Assembly (NCBI RefSeq): GCF_004363235.1
Contig: NZ_SNYW01000011.1
Span: forward strand, 62,001-126,000
Direction: 5' to 3'
Origin: Dongia mobilis
GTDB taxonomy: Bacteria > Pseudomonadota > Alphaproteobacteria > Dongiales > Dongiaceae
DNA: 64,000 bases
A program made the translations under genes and the position numbers. The notes under the pieces were generated by a model that searched no databases, had not been told where the DNA came from, and worked only from the letters and a program-made list of their open reading frames with translations. This document shows, one piece after another, positions 11,139-19,858 of the stretch (positions are counted from its first letter, which is position 1; each line of letters starts with the position of its first letter).

Positions 11139-11966
11139 TCATTGCTTGCGGCGAACCTTTCCGATCCGCACCGGCATCCTGGCGCCGACCGCCGGCACGG
11201 CCTCGACCCCCAGCAAAGCCGCGATATCGGCCCAGGCTTCGTCCAGCAGCAGTTCCATTTCATGCTGCGCCGCCTCGGGATCGTGCGCGGCGATGGTTTC
11301 CAGGACCGCGGCATGGCGCGGCAGCGAATGGGTCCGCGCCCCCCTGTTGCGGCTCGACAGCTTGAAGCTGAAGAGAAGTGCCGATTCGATCACATGTCCG
11401 GTCGAGGCCAGGAAGGCATTGCCGGTCGCCGCCAGGATCGCCTTGTGAAAGGCAAGGTCGCCGGCAAAACTGTCCTCGCTGTCCTCCGCCGCCGACGCCA
11501 TGCGGTCATAGGCGAGGCTGATGCGCTCGATCTGCGCGTCGGTCGCGCGCCTTGCTGCCAGCGCTGCTGCGGCCGGCTCCAGGATGCGGCGCATTTCCGA
11601 GAGCGCGATGGCGTATTGCTCGGCCTCTGGCGAGGCGAAGCCCCAGGCCAGGATGTCGGGGTCGAGCATGTTCCAGTCTTCGCGCGGCTTCACCCGCGTG
11701 CCGATCTTGGGTCGCGAATCGACCAGGCCCTTGGCAGCCAGCACCTTGATCGCCTCGCGCAATACCGGGCGGCTGACCTGCAATTCGTCGGAAAGTGCCG
11801 TTTCGCTGGGCATGATCGCGCCGGAGGCGAAGACACCGCAGAGGATCCGCTCGCCCACTTCGTGCAGCACTTGGGCATGGGTGCTGCGACGCGCAAACGG
11901 CCGACGCGCAGCGTCACTGTCGCGCGCAGCCTGATTCCGCCCGGCCTGGTTCTGCTTGGGCAGCAC
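11139..11966 (-). CDS. GntR-family (FadR subfamily) transcriptional regulator
   Basis: A 275-residue protein with an N-terminal winged helix (SETALSDELQVSRPVLREAI) and a C-terminal helical FCD ligand-binding domain (about residues 105-250). Such regulators sense sugar acids or other carboxylates and usually repress the adjacent catabolic operon. The start is GTG at 11966, supported by GGGAGGATATC just upstream. An ATTGT-CAT-ACAAT operator lies 70-80 bases upstream of the start, so it is probably autoregulated together with the transporter and enzyme genes that follow on the same strand. Confidence 0.9.
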   Translation of the reverse strand: MLPKQNQAGRNQAARDSDAARRPFARRSTHAQVLHEVGERILCGVFASGAIMPSETALSDELQVSRPVLREAIKVLAAKGLVDSRPKIGTRVKPREDWNMLDPDILAWGFASPEAEQYAIALSEMRRILEPAAAALAARRATDAQIERISLAYDRMASAAEDSEDSFAGDLAFHKAILAATGNAFLASTGHVIESALLFSFKLSSRNRGARTHSLPRHAAVLETIAAHDPEAAQHEMELLLDEAWADIAALLGVEAVPAVGARMPVRIGKVRRKQ

Positions 11967-12034
11967 GATATCCTCCCGTGATCGGCCGCGACTTCTTGTC
12001 GATCCGGGTCCGGCGTCGCAGGGCCGGCCCAGTT

Positions 12035-12047
12035 ATTGTCATACAAT
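12035..12047 (-). promoter_or_regulatory. Perfect GntR/FadR-type operator ATTGT-N3-ACAAT
   Basis: A 13-base perfect palindrome, ATTGTCATACAAT, matches the TNGTNNNACNA pattern typical of FadR-subfamily GntR regulators. It is the only such perfect site I saw in the intergenic region ahead of the GntR gene, and it lies between the putative promoter and the GTG start. Repression by the product of the adjacent gene is the natural inference. Confidence 0.7.
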
Positions 12048-12050
12048 ATG

Positions 12051-12077
12051 CTTAAATGCCTGCCGGCGTCTCGTCAA
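12051..12077 (-). promoter_or_regulatory. Candidate sigma-70 promoter of the GntR operon
   Basis: On the minus strand TTGACG (12077-12072) is followed after 15 bases by TTTAAG (12056-12051). The -35 match is good; the -10 match and the spacing are mediocre. The operator palindrome begins just downstream, where a repressor would block initiation, which adds some support. Confidence 0.35.
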
Positions 12078-12199
12078 GACAGCGTTTTCATTTCTTCCAG
12101 CGGGGTTGAACCGCGACACCGACCATGCTCTATCCCGGCGGGACTTTCGCGCTTTTTCAAGGCGCATTTTTCCGGGCACAAGGATCGGGGACAAGGATC

Positions 12200-13813
12200 A
12201 TGGCAACCTGTGGCGAATTGCTGGTTCAGTTGCTCGAGGCCTATGGCGTCGACCTGGTGTTCGGGATCCCCGGTGTGCATACCGTCGAGCTCTATCGCGG
12301 CCTGCCAATGACCCGGATCCGCCATGTGACGCCGCGCCACGAACAGGGTGCGGGCTTCATGGCCGACGGCTATGCCCGCGTCTCCGGCAAACCGGGCGTC
12401 TGCTTCATCATCACCGGCCCCGGCATGACCAATATCCTGACCGCCATGGGCCAGGCCTATGCCGATTCGGTGCCCATGCTGGTGATCTCGAGCGTCAACC
12501 GGACCGAGGAACTGGCGATGGGTGACGGGCGGCTGCATGAACTACCCTCGCAGCGCAACCTGGTGGCCGGCGTCGCCGCTTTCAGCCATACCCTGCTGCG
12601 GCCGGAACAACTGCCCCAGGTATTGGCCCGCGCCTTTGCCATCTTCCGCAGCGGCCGGCCGCGCCCGGTCCACATCGAAATCCCCATCGACGTCATCACC
12701 ATGCAGGTGGCGGCCAGGGACATCGTGGCACCGCGCAACATTCCCCTGGCGCCGGCGCCGCGCCGGGCAGAACTGGAACGGGCCGTCGCCTGGCTGCGCG
12801 ACGCCAAATCGCCGCTGATGGTTTTGGGCGGCGGTGCCGCCGACGCTGCCGAAGCGGCACGGTCACTGGCCGAGCACCTTGACGCGCCGGTGATCCATAC
12901 CGCCAATGCCAAGGGCATCCTGCCGCCGGGCCACCCCTTGCGCGCCGGCGAAAACATGGCCTATCCGCCGATCCATCAGGCGATCCGCGAGGCGGATGTG
13001 GTGCTGGCCGTGGGCTCGGAATTCGGCGAGACCGAAATGTATCCCGATCCGAAGCCCTTCGTGTTCGACGGCAAGCTCATCCGCATCGACATCGACCCCG
13101 AGCAATTGGTGCGCGGCTTCGGTGCCGATCTGCCGATCGTCGCGGATGCCGGCGCGGCGCTGGCCGAGATCAACCGCGCGCTGGGCATCGCCGCCACCGC
13201 GGCCAACGGAGACACGCCCGGCGCCCGGCGCGCGGCGGCAATCCGCCAGGCAGCGAAAAAGCATTGGTGGCCGGCGGTGCATCGCCACCAGAAGATCATC
13301 GAGGCAGTGAGCGCGGCCCTCCCCGACATGATCCTGGTGGGCGATTCCGCCGAGCATGTCTATGCGCTCAACCAGAGCTATGAGGCGCCGCGGCCGCGCT
13401 CCTATTTCAGTTCCTCGACCGGCTATGGCACGCTGGGCTATGGCCTGCCAGCCGGCCTCGGCGCCAAGCTCGCCGCCCCCGACCGCCCGGTGGTGGTACT
13501 GGCCGGCGATGGCGGACTGCAATTCACCATCGGGGAGCTGGCGGCGGCAGTCGAGGCCGAAGTGCCGCTGATCGTCCTGCTGTGGAACAATGACGGCTAT
13601 GGCGAGATCAAGAACTACATGGTCGGGCGCCAGATCCAGCCGATCGGCGTCGACATCTTCACGCCCGATTTCCAGACCATCGCCAAGGGCTTCGGCTGGG
13701 AAGCGCGGCGCCCGGACAGCTATGCGGCGCTCGGCGCGGAGATGAAGTCGGCAGCCGCGCGCAACAGGCCCACCATCATCGAACTGCGCGCCGACGATCC
13801 CTGGATCGCCTGA
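12200..13813 (+). CDS. Thiamine diphosphate-dependent 2-oxoacid decarboxylase (AruI / acetolactate-synthase-like)
   Basis: A 537-residue enzyme with the three-domain ThDP fold. Visible are the activating glutamate in RHEQGAGFMADGYARVSG near residue 50, the central Rossmann-like domain, and the ThDP-Mg motif GDGGLQFTIGELAAAVE ending in WNNDGYGEIKN near residue 460. The N-terminus VFGIPGVHTVELYRGL and PSQRNLVAGVAAFSHTL resemble proteins annotated as 5-guanidino-2-oxopentanoate decarboxylase (arginine transaminase pathway). An acetolactate-synthase-like role is the alternative. The ATG at 12200 was chosen for its AAGGAT site and the conserved start of the fold; a longer frame begins near 12125. 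It stands alone between two sugar operons, transcribed away from the GntR gene. Confidence 0.8.
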   Translation: MATCGELLVQLLEAYGVDLVFGIPGVHTVELYRGLPMTRIRHVTPRHEQGAGFMADGYARVSGKPGVCFIITGPGMTNILTAMGQAYADSVPMLVISSVNRTEELAMGDGRLHELPSQRNLVAGVAAFSHTLLRPEQLPQVLARAFAIFRSGRPRPVHIEIPIDVITMQVAARDIVAPRNIPLAPAPRRAELERAVAWLRDAKSPLMVLGGGAADAAEAARSLAEHLDAPVIHTANAKGILPPGHPLRAGENMAYPPIHQAIREADVVLAVGSEFGETEMYPDPKPFVFDGKLIRIDIDPEQLVRGFGADLPIVADAGAALAEINRALGIAATAANGDTPGARRAAAIRQAAKKHWWPAVHRHQKIIEAVSAALPDMILVGDSAEHVYALNQSYEAPRPRSYFSSSTGYGTLGYGLPAGLGAKLAAPDRPVVVLAGDGGLQFTIGELAAAVEAEVPLIVLLWNNDGYGEIKNYMVGRQIQPIGVDIFTPDFQTIAKGFGWEARRPDSYAALGAEMKSAAARNRPTIIELRADDPWIA

Positions 13814-14134
13814 TCGCCGGACCGCCAGGGACACAAGCGGGGACACAAGCGGCCGGCACGCCCTGCCATAGGCGCCGGCTGGGCCGTCGCGCGCGCAGCC
13901 GGGCAATAGTCCCAAGTCGCTGGGTGGAAACGGCCCCTCGGCCAGAATCCCGTCGCAACTGAAATTTATTTCATTGAACGCAATTTTTGCCATTTCGGTT
14001 GACAGGCGCATTGTTCATTCGCTACTGACTCGCTTGCGCAAGAAAATTTGCGCCATGAAAAATATTGCATCCATGGTCGAGAGTTGCGACGCTCGACAGC
14101 AAGAGCCAACAAAAAGTTCATTCAGGAGGAAACC
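13814..14134 (+). promoter_or_regulatory. Promoter/operator region of the polyol operon
   Basis: This 321-base spacer has no credible gene. Its second half is AT-rich. TTGACA (13999-14004) is followed after 16 bases by GCTACT, a weak -10. Just downstream lies the inverted repeat GCGCAA-GAAAAT-TTGCGC (14036-14053), overlapping the perfect palindrome TTGCGCAA (14034-14041). This is a good operator candidate for the SorC-family regulator encoded at 17808. AGGAGGAAACC (14124-14134) is the strong ribosome site of the binding-protein gene. The first half contains the 12-base duplication. Confidence 0.5.
13829..13852 (+). repeat. Perfect 12-base tandem duplication
   Basis: GGACACAAGCGG occurs twice head to tail, immediately after the ThDP-enzyme gene. 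No function is evident; it looks like a recent slippage duplication in the intergenic spacer. Confidence 0.8.
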
Positions 14135-15154
14135 ATGAGACGGCTTGGATTTGCCGGGGCGATCGCCTCGGCGGTGACGGCGGCGATGCTGGCGACAGCG
14201 GGCGGCGCCGCGGCCAACAGCAAGTTCCAGTGCGAACCGGGCGAAACCTACATCATGAACGTGATGGTCTCGGCCCATCCCTATTGGGTGCCGGTCTATC
14301 AGGGTTTCAAGCAGGCGGCCGAGGCCATGGGCTGCGAGACCATCTTCTCGGGCACGCCGGATTACGACATCACCAAGCAGATCGCCTCCTTCGAGCAGGA
14401 TCTGGTAAAGCAGCCGGCCGGCATCCTGCTGCACCCGATGCAGTCCGATCCCTTCATCGAGCCCATCAACCGGGCCATCGAAAGCGGCGTCGACGTGGTC
14501 ACGTTCGCGGCGGATTCACCGAAATCGAAGCGGACCGCCTATATCACTTCGGACAACCTCGCCGAGGCCAGGTTTGCCGCCGAGGAAATCGTCAAGCAGG
14601 TCGGCGACAGCGCCGAATATGCGGTTCTGGAAAATCCGGGCCAGAGCAACCATGACCTGCGCGTGACGGCTCTCATTGCCTATATGGAACAGAACTACCC
14701 GAACATGAAGCTGGTCGGGCGCCAGGCCACGAACCAGGACACCAGTGCCGCCTATCGGGCAACCGCCTCGATCCTGCAGGCCAATCCCAATCTGGCGGCA
14801 ATCTGGATTCCCGAGGCCGGCTCGGCCGAAGGCGCGGTGGCCGCCATCCTGGAGGCCAAGGCCAAGGTCCTCATCATGCATGCCGACATCACGCCGACCA
14901 CGCTCGAGCACATCAAGGCCGGCAATATCCACATGGCGCTCAACCCGAACCAGGGCGTCCAGGGCTTCATGGGATTCATCGCGACCTACCTGGCGGCGCA
15001 TCCCGACATGTTCGACCCGTTCAACGACTACAAGGTGTCGGGCTATAATCCGATGCAGATTCCGTTCATCGACAACGGGTTCGCGGTGATCACCAAGGAA
15101 AACGCGGATTCCTTCGACCTCAACAAGTACATGGAAGGCCGGGACCCGAATTGA
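14135..15154 (+). CDS. Periplasmic substrate-binding protein of second sugar/polyol ABC importer
   Basis: A 339-residue type-I periplasmic binding protein. The signal peptide is MRRLGFAGAIASAVTAAM with probable cleavage after GGAAA near residue 27. The mature part carries MVSAHPYWVPVYQGFKQAAE, the opening strand-helix of ribose-type binding proteins, and GILLHPMQSDPFIEPINRAI. The ATG was chosen because a consensus AGGAGG precedes it. It opens a nine-gene plus-strand operon. The ligand is not deducible; it differs clearly from the binding protein at 10024, and overall similarity to LsrB is at fold level only. Confidence 0.9.
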   Translation: MRRLGFAGAIASAVTAAMLATAGGAAANSKFQCEPGETYIMNVMVSAHPYWVPVYQGFKQAAEAMGCETIFSGTPDYDITKQIASFEQDLVKQPAGILLHPMQSDPFIEPINRAIESGVDVVTFAADSPKSKRTAYITSDNLAEARFAAEEIVKQVGDSAEYAVLENPGQSNHDLRVTALIAYMEQNYPNMKLVGRQATNQDTSAAYRATASILQANPNLAAIWIPEAGSAEGAVAAILEAKAKVLIMHADITPTTLEHIKAGNIHMALNPNQGVQGFMGFIATYLAAHPDMFDPFNDYKVSGYNPMQIPFIDNGFAVITKENADSFDLNKYMEGRDPN

Positions 15155-15227
15155 GGGCCCGCCGCGCTAATTCCGGTGTCGCCCGCTCCTTTCACGGCCC
15201 GGGCGGCACCGGCGCGGCAAGCAACGC

Positions 15228-16760
15228 ATGAAGACCACCATGGAAAACGATCTCGTCCTGAAACTCTCCGGGGTCAGCAAGTCCTTCGGCCCGGTCCAGG
15301 CCCTGCGCGGGGTCGATTTCGACCTGCGCCGGGGGGAGATCCACGCCATTGCCGGCGAGAACGGCGCCGGAAAGTCCACGCTGATGAACATCGTCGACGG
15401 CATCATCCGGCCCGACAGCGGCGAGATCTACATTGACGACGAATTGGTCGAGATCACGTCGCCGGCAGTGGCGCAACGCCTCGGCATCGGCCTGGTGCAC
15501 CAGGAGATCGCCCTCTGCCCCGACGTCTCGGTGGCGGAGAATATCTGCATGTGCGCGACCAGCATCAGCCGGTCGCTGCTGATGGATTTCCGAGCCATCG
15601 AGGCAAAGGCGAAGGCCGCCCTCGGTACGCTCTGCGACGTACCCCCCACGGCCCTGGTTCGCGACCTCTCGATCTCGCAGCAGCAGTTGGTCGAGATCGC
15701 CAAGGCCCTCACCCTGGATTGCCGCGTGCTGATCCTGGACGAACCCACCGCGGCGCTGACCGAGCGGGAGGCGAAGATCCTGTTCGGCATCATGCGCCGC
15801 CTGGCCGACCAGGGCATCTCCATCATCTACATCACGCACCGCATGGCCGAGATCTTCGAGAACTGCGACCGGGTGACGGTGTTTCGGGACGGCCAATACG
15901 TGATGACCCGCGACATCCGCGAAATCACGCCCGGCGACGTCGTCGCCGCGATGGTCGGGCGCGTCATCGACAACCTCTATCCCGCGAAGCTGGCGGCGCA
16001 CGAACGATCGGACGAAGTCATTCTCGCGGTGCGGAACCTGACCGACCGGGCGCGCTACAGGAACGTGACCTTCGACCTCAAGAAGGGCGAGATCCTGGGC
16101 CTCGCCGGCCTGATCGGCGCCGGGCGCAGCGAAATCGCCAGGGGAATCTGCCGGCTGGAAGGCGAGACCAGCGGCGAGGTCGAACTCTACGGCCGGGCGC
16201 TCCGCCTGCGCCATTATCGCGACAGCATCGACCACGGCATCGTCTATCTATCCGAGGACCGCAAGGGTGACGGGATCTTCCTCGACATGTCGATCGCCGC
16301 GAATGTCTCGGCACTTTCGCTCGAGCTGGTCGCCACCAGATTCGGCATCGTTGACGAGAGGCGCGAGCAGGACCTGGCGACGCGGCTCGGCCGCTCGCTC
16401 AACCTCAGATACGGCGATATCCGCCAGGCGGCCTCGGCATTGTCCGGCGGCAACCAGCAGAAGGTCGCCATCGCCAAGATGCTCTCGGTCAACCCCAAGG
16501 TGATCTTTCTGGACGAGCCGACCCGCGGCGTGGACGTCGGCGCCAAGGCGGAAATCCACCGCATCCTGCGCGCCCTGGCACAAGACGGCGTCGGCATCCT
16601 GGTCATCTCGTCGGAATTGCCGGAGCTGATCGGCCTGTGCGACCGTGTGCTGGTGGTGCGCGAAGGCGAGATCACCGGCGAAGTAGCCGGCGACAGGATG
16701 ACCGAGAACAACATCATGTACCTTGCCTCGATCGAGGCCGGGCGCGCCGCAACGGCATGA
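15228..16760 (+). CDS. Sugar ABC transporter ATP-binding protein
   Basis: A 510-residue protein with two nucleotide-binding domains. The first has Walker [13 protein letters not shown], the signature variant [15 protein letters not shown], and Walker [12 protein letters not shown]. The second has the family-typical degenerate P-loop ([15 protein letters not shown]), signature [15 protein letters not shown], and Walker [17 protein letters not shown]. Unlike the ATPase at 8538, its second Walker B keeps the glutamate. An ATG 12 bases downstream (15240) is an alternative start. The last bases overlap the permease start, indicating coupling. Confidence 0.92.
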   Translation: MKTTMENDLVLKLSGVSKSFGPVQALRGVDFDLRRGEIHAIAGENGAGKSTLMNIVDGIIRPDSGEIYIDDELVEITSPAVAQRLGIGLVHQEIALCPDVSVAENICMCATSISRSLLMDFRAIEAKAKAALGTLCDVPPTALVRDLSISQQQLVEIAKALTLDCRVLILDEPTAALTEREAKILFGIMRRLADQGISIIYITHRMAEIFENCDRVTVFRDGQYVMTRDIREITPGDVVAAMVGRVIDNLYPAKLAAHERSDEVILAVRNLTDRARYRNVTFDLKKGEILGLAGLIGAGRSEIARGICRLEGETSGEVELYGRALRLRHYRDSIDHGIVYLSEDRKGDGIFLDMSIAANVSALSLELVATRFGIVDERREQDLATRLGRSLNLRYGDIRQAASALSGGNQQKVAIAKMLSVNPKVIFLDEPTRGVDVGAKAEIHRILRALAQDGVGILVISSELPELIGLCDRVLVVREGEITGEVAGDRMTENNIMYLASIEAGRAATA

Positions 16761-17785
16761 GGATGGAAATGCGGACCTACGGAGCGGAAGAGACCGGTGC
16801 GGCACAGCGCAAGCCGGCCGGAATCGCAGGCGCCCTGCGGCAGATGCTCGGCATGCGCGAGGTGGGCCTGATCGCCATCATCCTGCTGCTGTTCATCGTC
16901 ATGTCCTTCGCCTCGCCCTATTTCCTGACCTGGGTCAACATGCGGGCCATGGCCATGGCCTTTGCGGTCGAGGGCATCGTCGTCGTCGGCATGACCATCC
17001 TGCTGATATCGGGCGGTATCGACCTGTCCGTTGGCTCGGTCACGGCGCTGGCCATGGTCATCGCCGGCCTGCTCTTCCTCGCCGGATTCGATCCCTGGAC
17101 GGCATCGGCCATTTCGATCCTGGCCTGTCTTGCCATCGGCGCCGCCATGGGATTCTTCGTGACGCGGATCGGCCTCCATCACTTCATCGTCTCGCTGGCG
17201 GTGATGGTGATCGCCCGCGGCATCTGCCTGCTCGGCACGGGCGGGCGACCGCTGGGCCTCTATACCCTGCCGCCGGAATTCAAGTTCATCGGCCAGGGCT
17301 CGCTCGGCGTCGTGCCGGTCGTCATCGTCATCTTCGTCGTGGTCGTCATCGCCTTCGACTTCATGCTGCGCAAGACCACCATGTTCCGCAAGGTGTTCTA
17401 TACCGGCAGCAACGAAAAGGCGGCAGCCTATTCCGGCATCCGCACGAAGAAGGTCGTGTTTCTGACCACCACGCTCTGCTCAGGCCTCTGCGGCGTGGCC
17501 GGGATCATCTATATGGCGCGCTTCGGGTCGGCACAGCCGACCTTCGGCATGGGTATGGAACTCAATGTCATCGCGGCGGCGGTGATCGGCGGCGCCAGTC
17601 TTTCTGGCGGCGTCGGCACGATCTTCGGCGCAATCCTGGGCGCCATCCTGCTGTCGGTCGTCTCGAGCTCGCTGGCGCTCCTCGACGTGTCCGTCTACTG
17701 GCAGGACATCATCCGCGGATCGATCCTGCTGGCGGCGGTCACCATCGACCATTTCATAAACAAGAGGCGGAAGCAGAGGGTGTGA
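16757..17785 (+). CDS. Ribose-type ABC transporter permease
   Basis: A 342-residue RbsC-family membrane protein with about eight to ten hydrophobic helices. Family motifs are [20 protein letters not shown] and [20 protein letters not shown]. Three in-frame ATG codons (16757, 16763, 16769) are close together; the first overlaps the ATPase stop as ATGA. It is the only permease gene in this operon, so the channel is presumably a homodimer. It carries an N-terminal cytoplasmic extension of about 35 residues before the first helix. Confidence 0.9.
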   Translation: MRMEMRTYGAEETGAAQRKPAGIAGALRQMLGMREVGLIAIILLLFIVMSFASPYFLTWVNMRAMAMAFAVEGIVVVGMTILLISGGIDLSVGSVTALAMVIAGLLFLAGFDPWTASAISILACLAIGAAMGFFVTRIGLHHFIVSLAVMVIARGICLLGTGGRPLGLYTLPPEFKFIGQGSLGVVPVVIVIFVVVVIAFDFMLRKTTMFRKVFYTGSNEKAAAYSGIRTKKVVFLTTTLCSGLCGVAGIIYMARFGSAQPTFGMGMELNVIAAAVIGGASLSGGVGTIFGAILGAILLSVVSSSLALLDVSVYWQDIIRGSILLAAVTIDHFINKRRKQRV

Positions 17786-17807
17786 CCCACCTTCGCCGGG
17801 CACGAAC

Positions 17808-18788
17808 ATGGCTGCAAAAAAAGAAGATTTCGAGATGATCCGCCAGATCCATACGGTCCTGGTCCTGCATTTCATCGAAGGGATGAAGCAGTCGGACATC
17901 GCGCAGAAGCTCAACCTCTCGACCTCCAAGGTGAATCGCCTGATCACCCAGGGCCGCTCGCTTGGCATGGTGAAGATCGCCATCGAAAGCCCCTATCAGG
18001 GCCTGGTCGACCTGGAGCAGGGCCTGATCGATGCCGCGCATCTGCAGAACGCAATCGTCGCCCCGACCGTTTCCGGCAACCCGGACACGACATTGCAGCA
18101 GGTCGGCCGCGCCGCGGCGAACCATCTGCTGGAGACCATCCGTGACGGCGACGTCATCGCCGTCACCGGCGGCAAGGCCGTAAGTGCCGTGGCGGAGAAC
18201 CTGCAGCCCGAGCGCAAGTTCAAGGTGACGGTGGTGCCGCTGACCGGCGGCGTCCAGGGAAAATATTACACCGATGTCAATCACCTGGCGACGCGGATCG
18301 CCGAGCGGCTGGGCGGCATGGCAATGCAGGTGCATGCGCCGCTTTTCGCCGATAGCCGCGAGCAGCGCGACATGCTGATGGGCATGGGCTCGATCCGGGA
18401 AGTCTTCGACCTCGCCCGCCGGGCAGCCGTTGCGGTGGTCGGGATCGGGTCGATCCTGGCGCCGGGATCGAGCTATTTCGACCTGCACCCGATGCCCAAT
18501 CCCGGCCGCAAGCAACTGGTCAAGAGCGGTGTCATCGGCGAATTCCTGGCCCATCTGATCCGGCGTGACGGGACGCTGGCGGATTATCCGCTCAATTCCA
18601 GGCTGGTCGCCCTGGAGCCCGCGGAACTCAAGGCCTGCCCGCGCACCATCGGTGTCGCCGCCGGCCCGGAAAAGGTCGAGCCGATTCAGGCGGTGCTCAA
18701 CGGACGCCTGCTCAAATCATTGATCGTCGACGAGGAAACCGCCAACAAGGTCCTCGAAACAATTGGAGATTCCAGAAATGTTGCATGA
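17808..18788 (+). CDS. SorC-family (sugar-binding) transcriptional regulator
   Basis: A 326-residue regulator with an N-terminal helix-turn-helix (GMKQSDIAQKLNLSTSKVNR, residues about 26-45) and the large SorC/DeoR-type sugar-phosphate-sensing domain (GDVIAVTGGKAVSAVAENL and VVGIGSILAPGSSYFD). Members include LsrR (phospho-AI-2), EryD (erythritol) and SorC; they usually sense a phosphorylated intermediate made by the operon's kinase, which fits the FGGY kinase at 22439. It sits inside the operon it probably controls. The end overlaps the next gene by 11 bases. The palindrome at 14036-14053 is its likely operator. Confidence 0.9.
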   Translation: MAAKKEDFEMIRQIHTVLVLHFIEGMKQSDIAQKLNLSTSKVNRLITQGRSLGMVKIAIESPYQGLVDLEQGLIDAAHLQNAIVAPTVSGNPDTTLQQVGRAAANHLLETIRDGDVIAVTGGKAVSAVAENLQPERKFKVTVVPLTGGVQGKYYTDVNHLATRIAERLGGMAMQVHAPLFADSREQRDMLMGMGSIREVFDLARRAAVAVVGIGSILAPGSSYFDLHPMPNPGRKQLVKSGVIGEFLAHLIRRDGTLADYPLNSRLVALEPAELKACPRTIGVAAGPEKVEPIQAVLNGRLLKSLIVDEETANKVLETIGDSRNVA

Positions 18789-19785
18789 CATGCTGACCCG
18801 CAAGATCGGCCAGTCCGGCATCGACGCCTCGGTCGTCGGGCTCGGCACCTGGGCGATCGGCGGCTGGATGTGGGGTGGCACGAACGAGGCGGAGTCGATC
18901 GAGGCGATCCGCGCGTCGATCGACGTCGGCGTCTCCCTGATCGATACCGCGCCTGCTTATGGCCAGGGGCTATCCGAGGAGATCGTCGGCAAGGCGATCA
19001 AGGGAAGGCGCGACCAGGTCGTGCTGGCCACAAAATGCGGCCTCGTCTGGCATGTCCGCAAGGGCAACCACTTCTTCGACTATGACAGCGGGCCGGTACA
19101 TCGCCATCTCGGCAGGGACTCCATCCTCTACGAGGTCGAAAAGAGCCTGAATCGCCTCGGCACCGACTATATCGACCTCTACATCACGCATTGGCAGGAT
19201 GCGACCACGCCGATCGCGGAAACGATGGAGGCGCTGGCGCAGCTGAAAAGCCAGGGCAAGATCCGGGCCATCGGCGCCAGCAACGTCTCGCGCGACGATC
19301 TCGACACCTATCTGTCGGTCGCGCAACCAGGCGCGCAACTCGACGCCATCCAGGAAGAGTATTCCATGGTCAAGCGCGATCTCGAACAGACGCTGCTGCC
19401 GACCTGCATCGCCCGGAACGTCGCGACGCTCAGCTATTCCTCGCTCGCCCTCGGCCTGCTCTCGGGCAGGATCGGGCCGGATCGTGCCTTCACCGGCGAC
19501 GATCTGCGCAAGGACAATCCGCGCTTTTCGCTTGCCAACCGCCAGAAGGTACAGCGCCTGATGGATGCCATCGCCCCGATCGCCGCAACGCATGACGCGA
19601 CGCTGGCGCAGATCGTGATTGCCTGGACCCTGCAGCAGCCGGGCATCACGTTTGCGCTGTGCGGCGCGCGCAATGCCGCCCAGGCCCGCGAGAACGCCGC
19701 GGCCGGGCGCATCCGGCTGACGGCGGCCGATCTGGCAGCCATCAGCGACGCCGCGAAAACACATCTGACCAATCTCGACGCCTGA
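18778..19785 (+). CDS. Aldo/keto reductase
   Basis: A 335-residue TIM-barrel NADPH-dependent oxidoreductase. The catalytic tetrad is visible: D and Y in IDTAPAYGQGLSE, K in VLATKCG, H in LYITHWQD. The C-terminal cofactor site region reads FALCGARNAAQARENAAA. The ATG at 18778 was chosen because TTGGAG lies nine bases upstream; it overlaps the regulator's end by 11 bases. In this operon the enzyme may interconvert a polyol and an aldose or ketose, or reduce the aldehyde released by the aldolase. The substrate is unknown. Confidence 0.88.
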   Translation: MLHDMLTRKIGQSGIDASVVGLGTWAIGGWMWGGTNEAESIEAIRASIDVGVSLIDTAPAYGQGLSEEIVGKAIKGRRDQVVLATKCGLVWHVRKGNHFFDYDSGPVHRHLGRDSILYEVEKSLNRLGTDYIDLYITHWQDATTPIAETMEALAQLKSQGKIRAIGASNVSRDDLDTYLSVAQPGAQLDAIQEEYSMVKRDLEQTLLPTCIARNVATLSYSSLALGLLSGRIGPDRAFTGDDLRKDNPRFSLANRQKVQRLMDAIAPIAATHDATLAQIVIAWTLQQPGITFALCGARNAAQARENAAAGRIRLTAADLAAISDAAKTHLTNLDA

Positions 19786-19858
19786 CCAGGCGAACGAAGA
19801 GTCTGGGTCGCCAGCAGAGAGTCAACCGCCGGCCATGTGGCCGGCGAACAGGGAAGTC

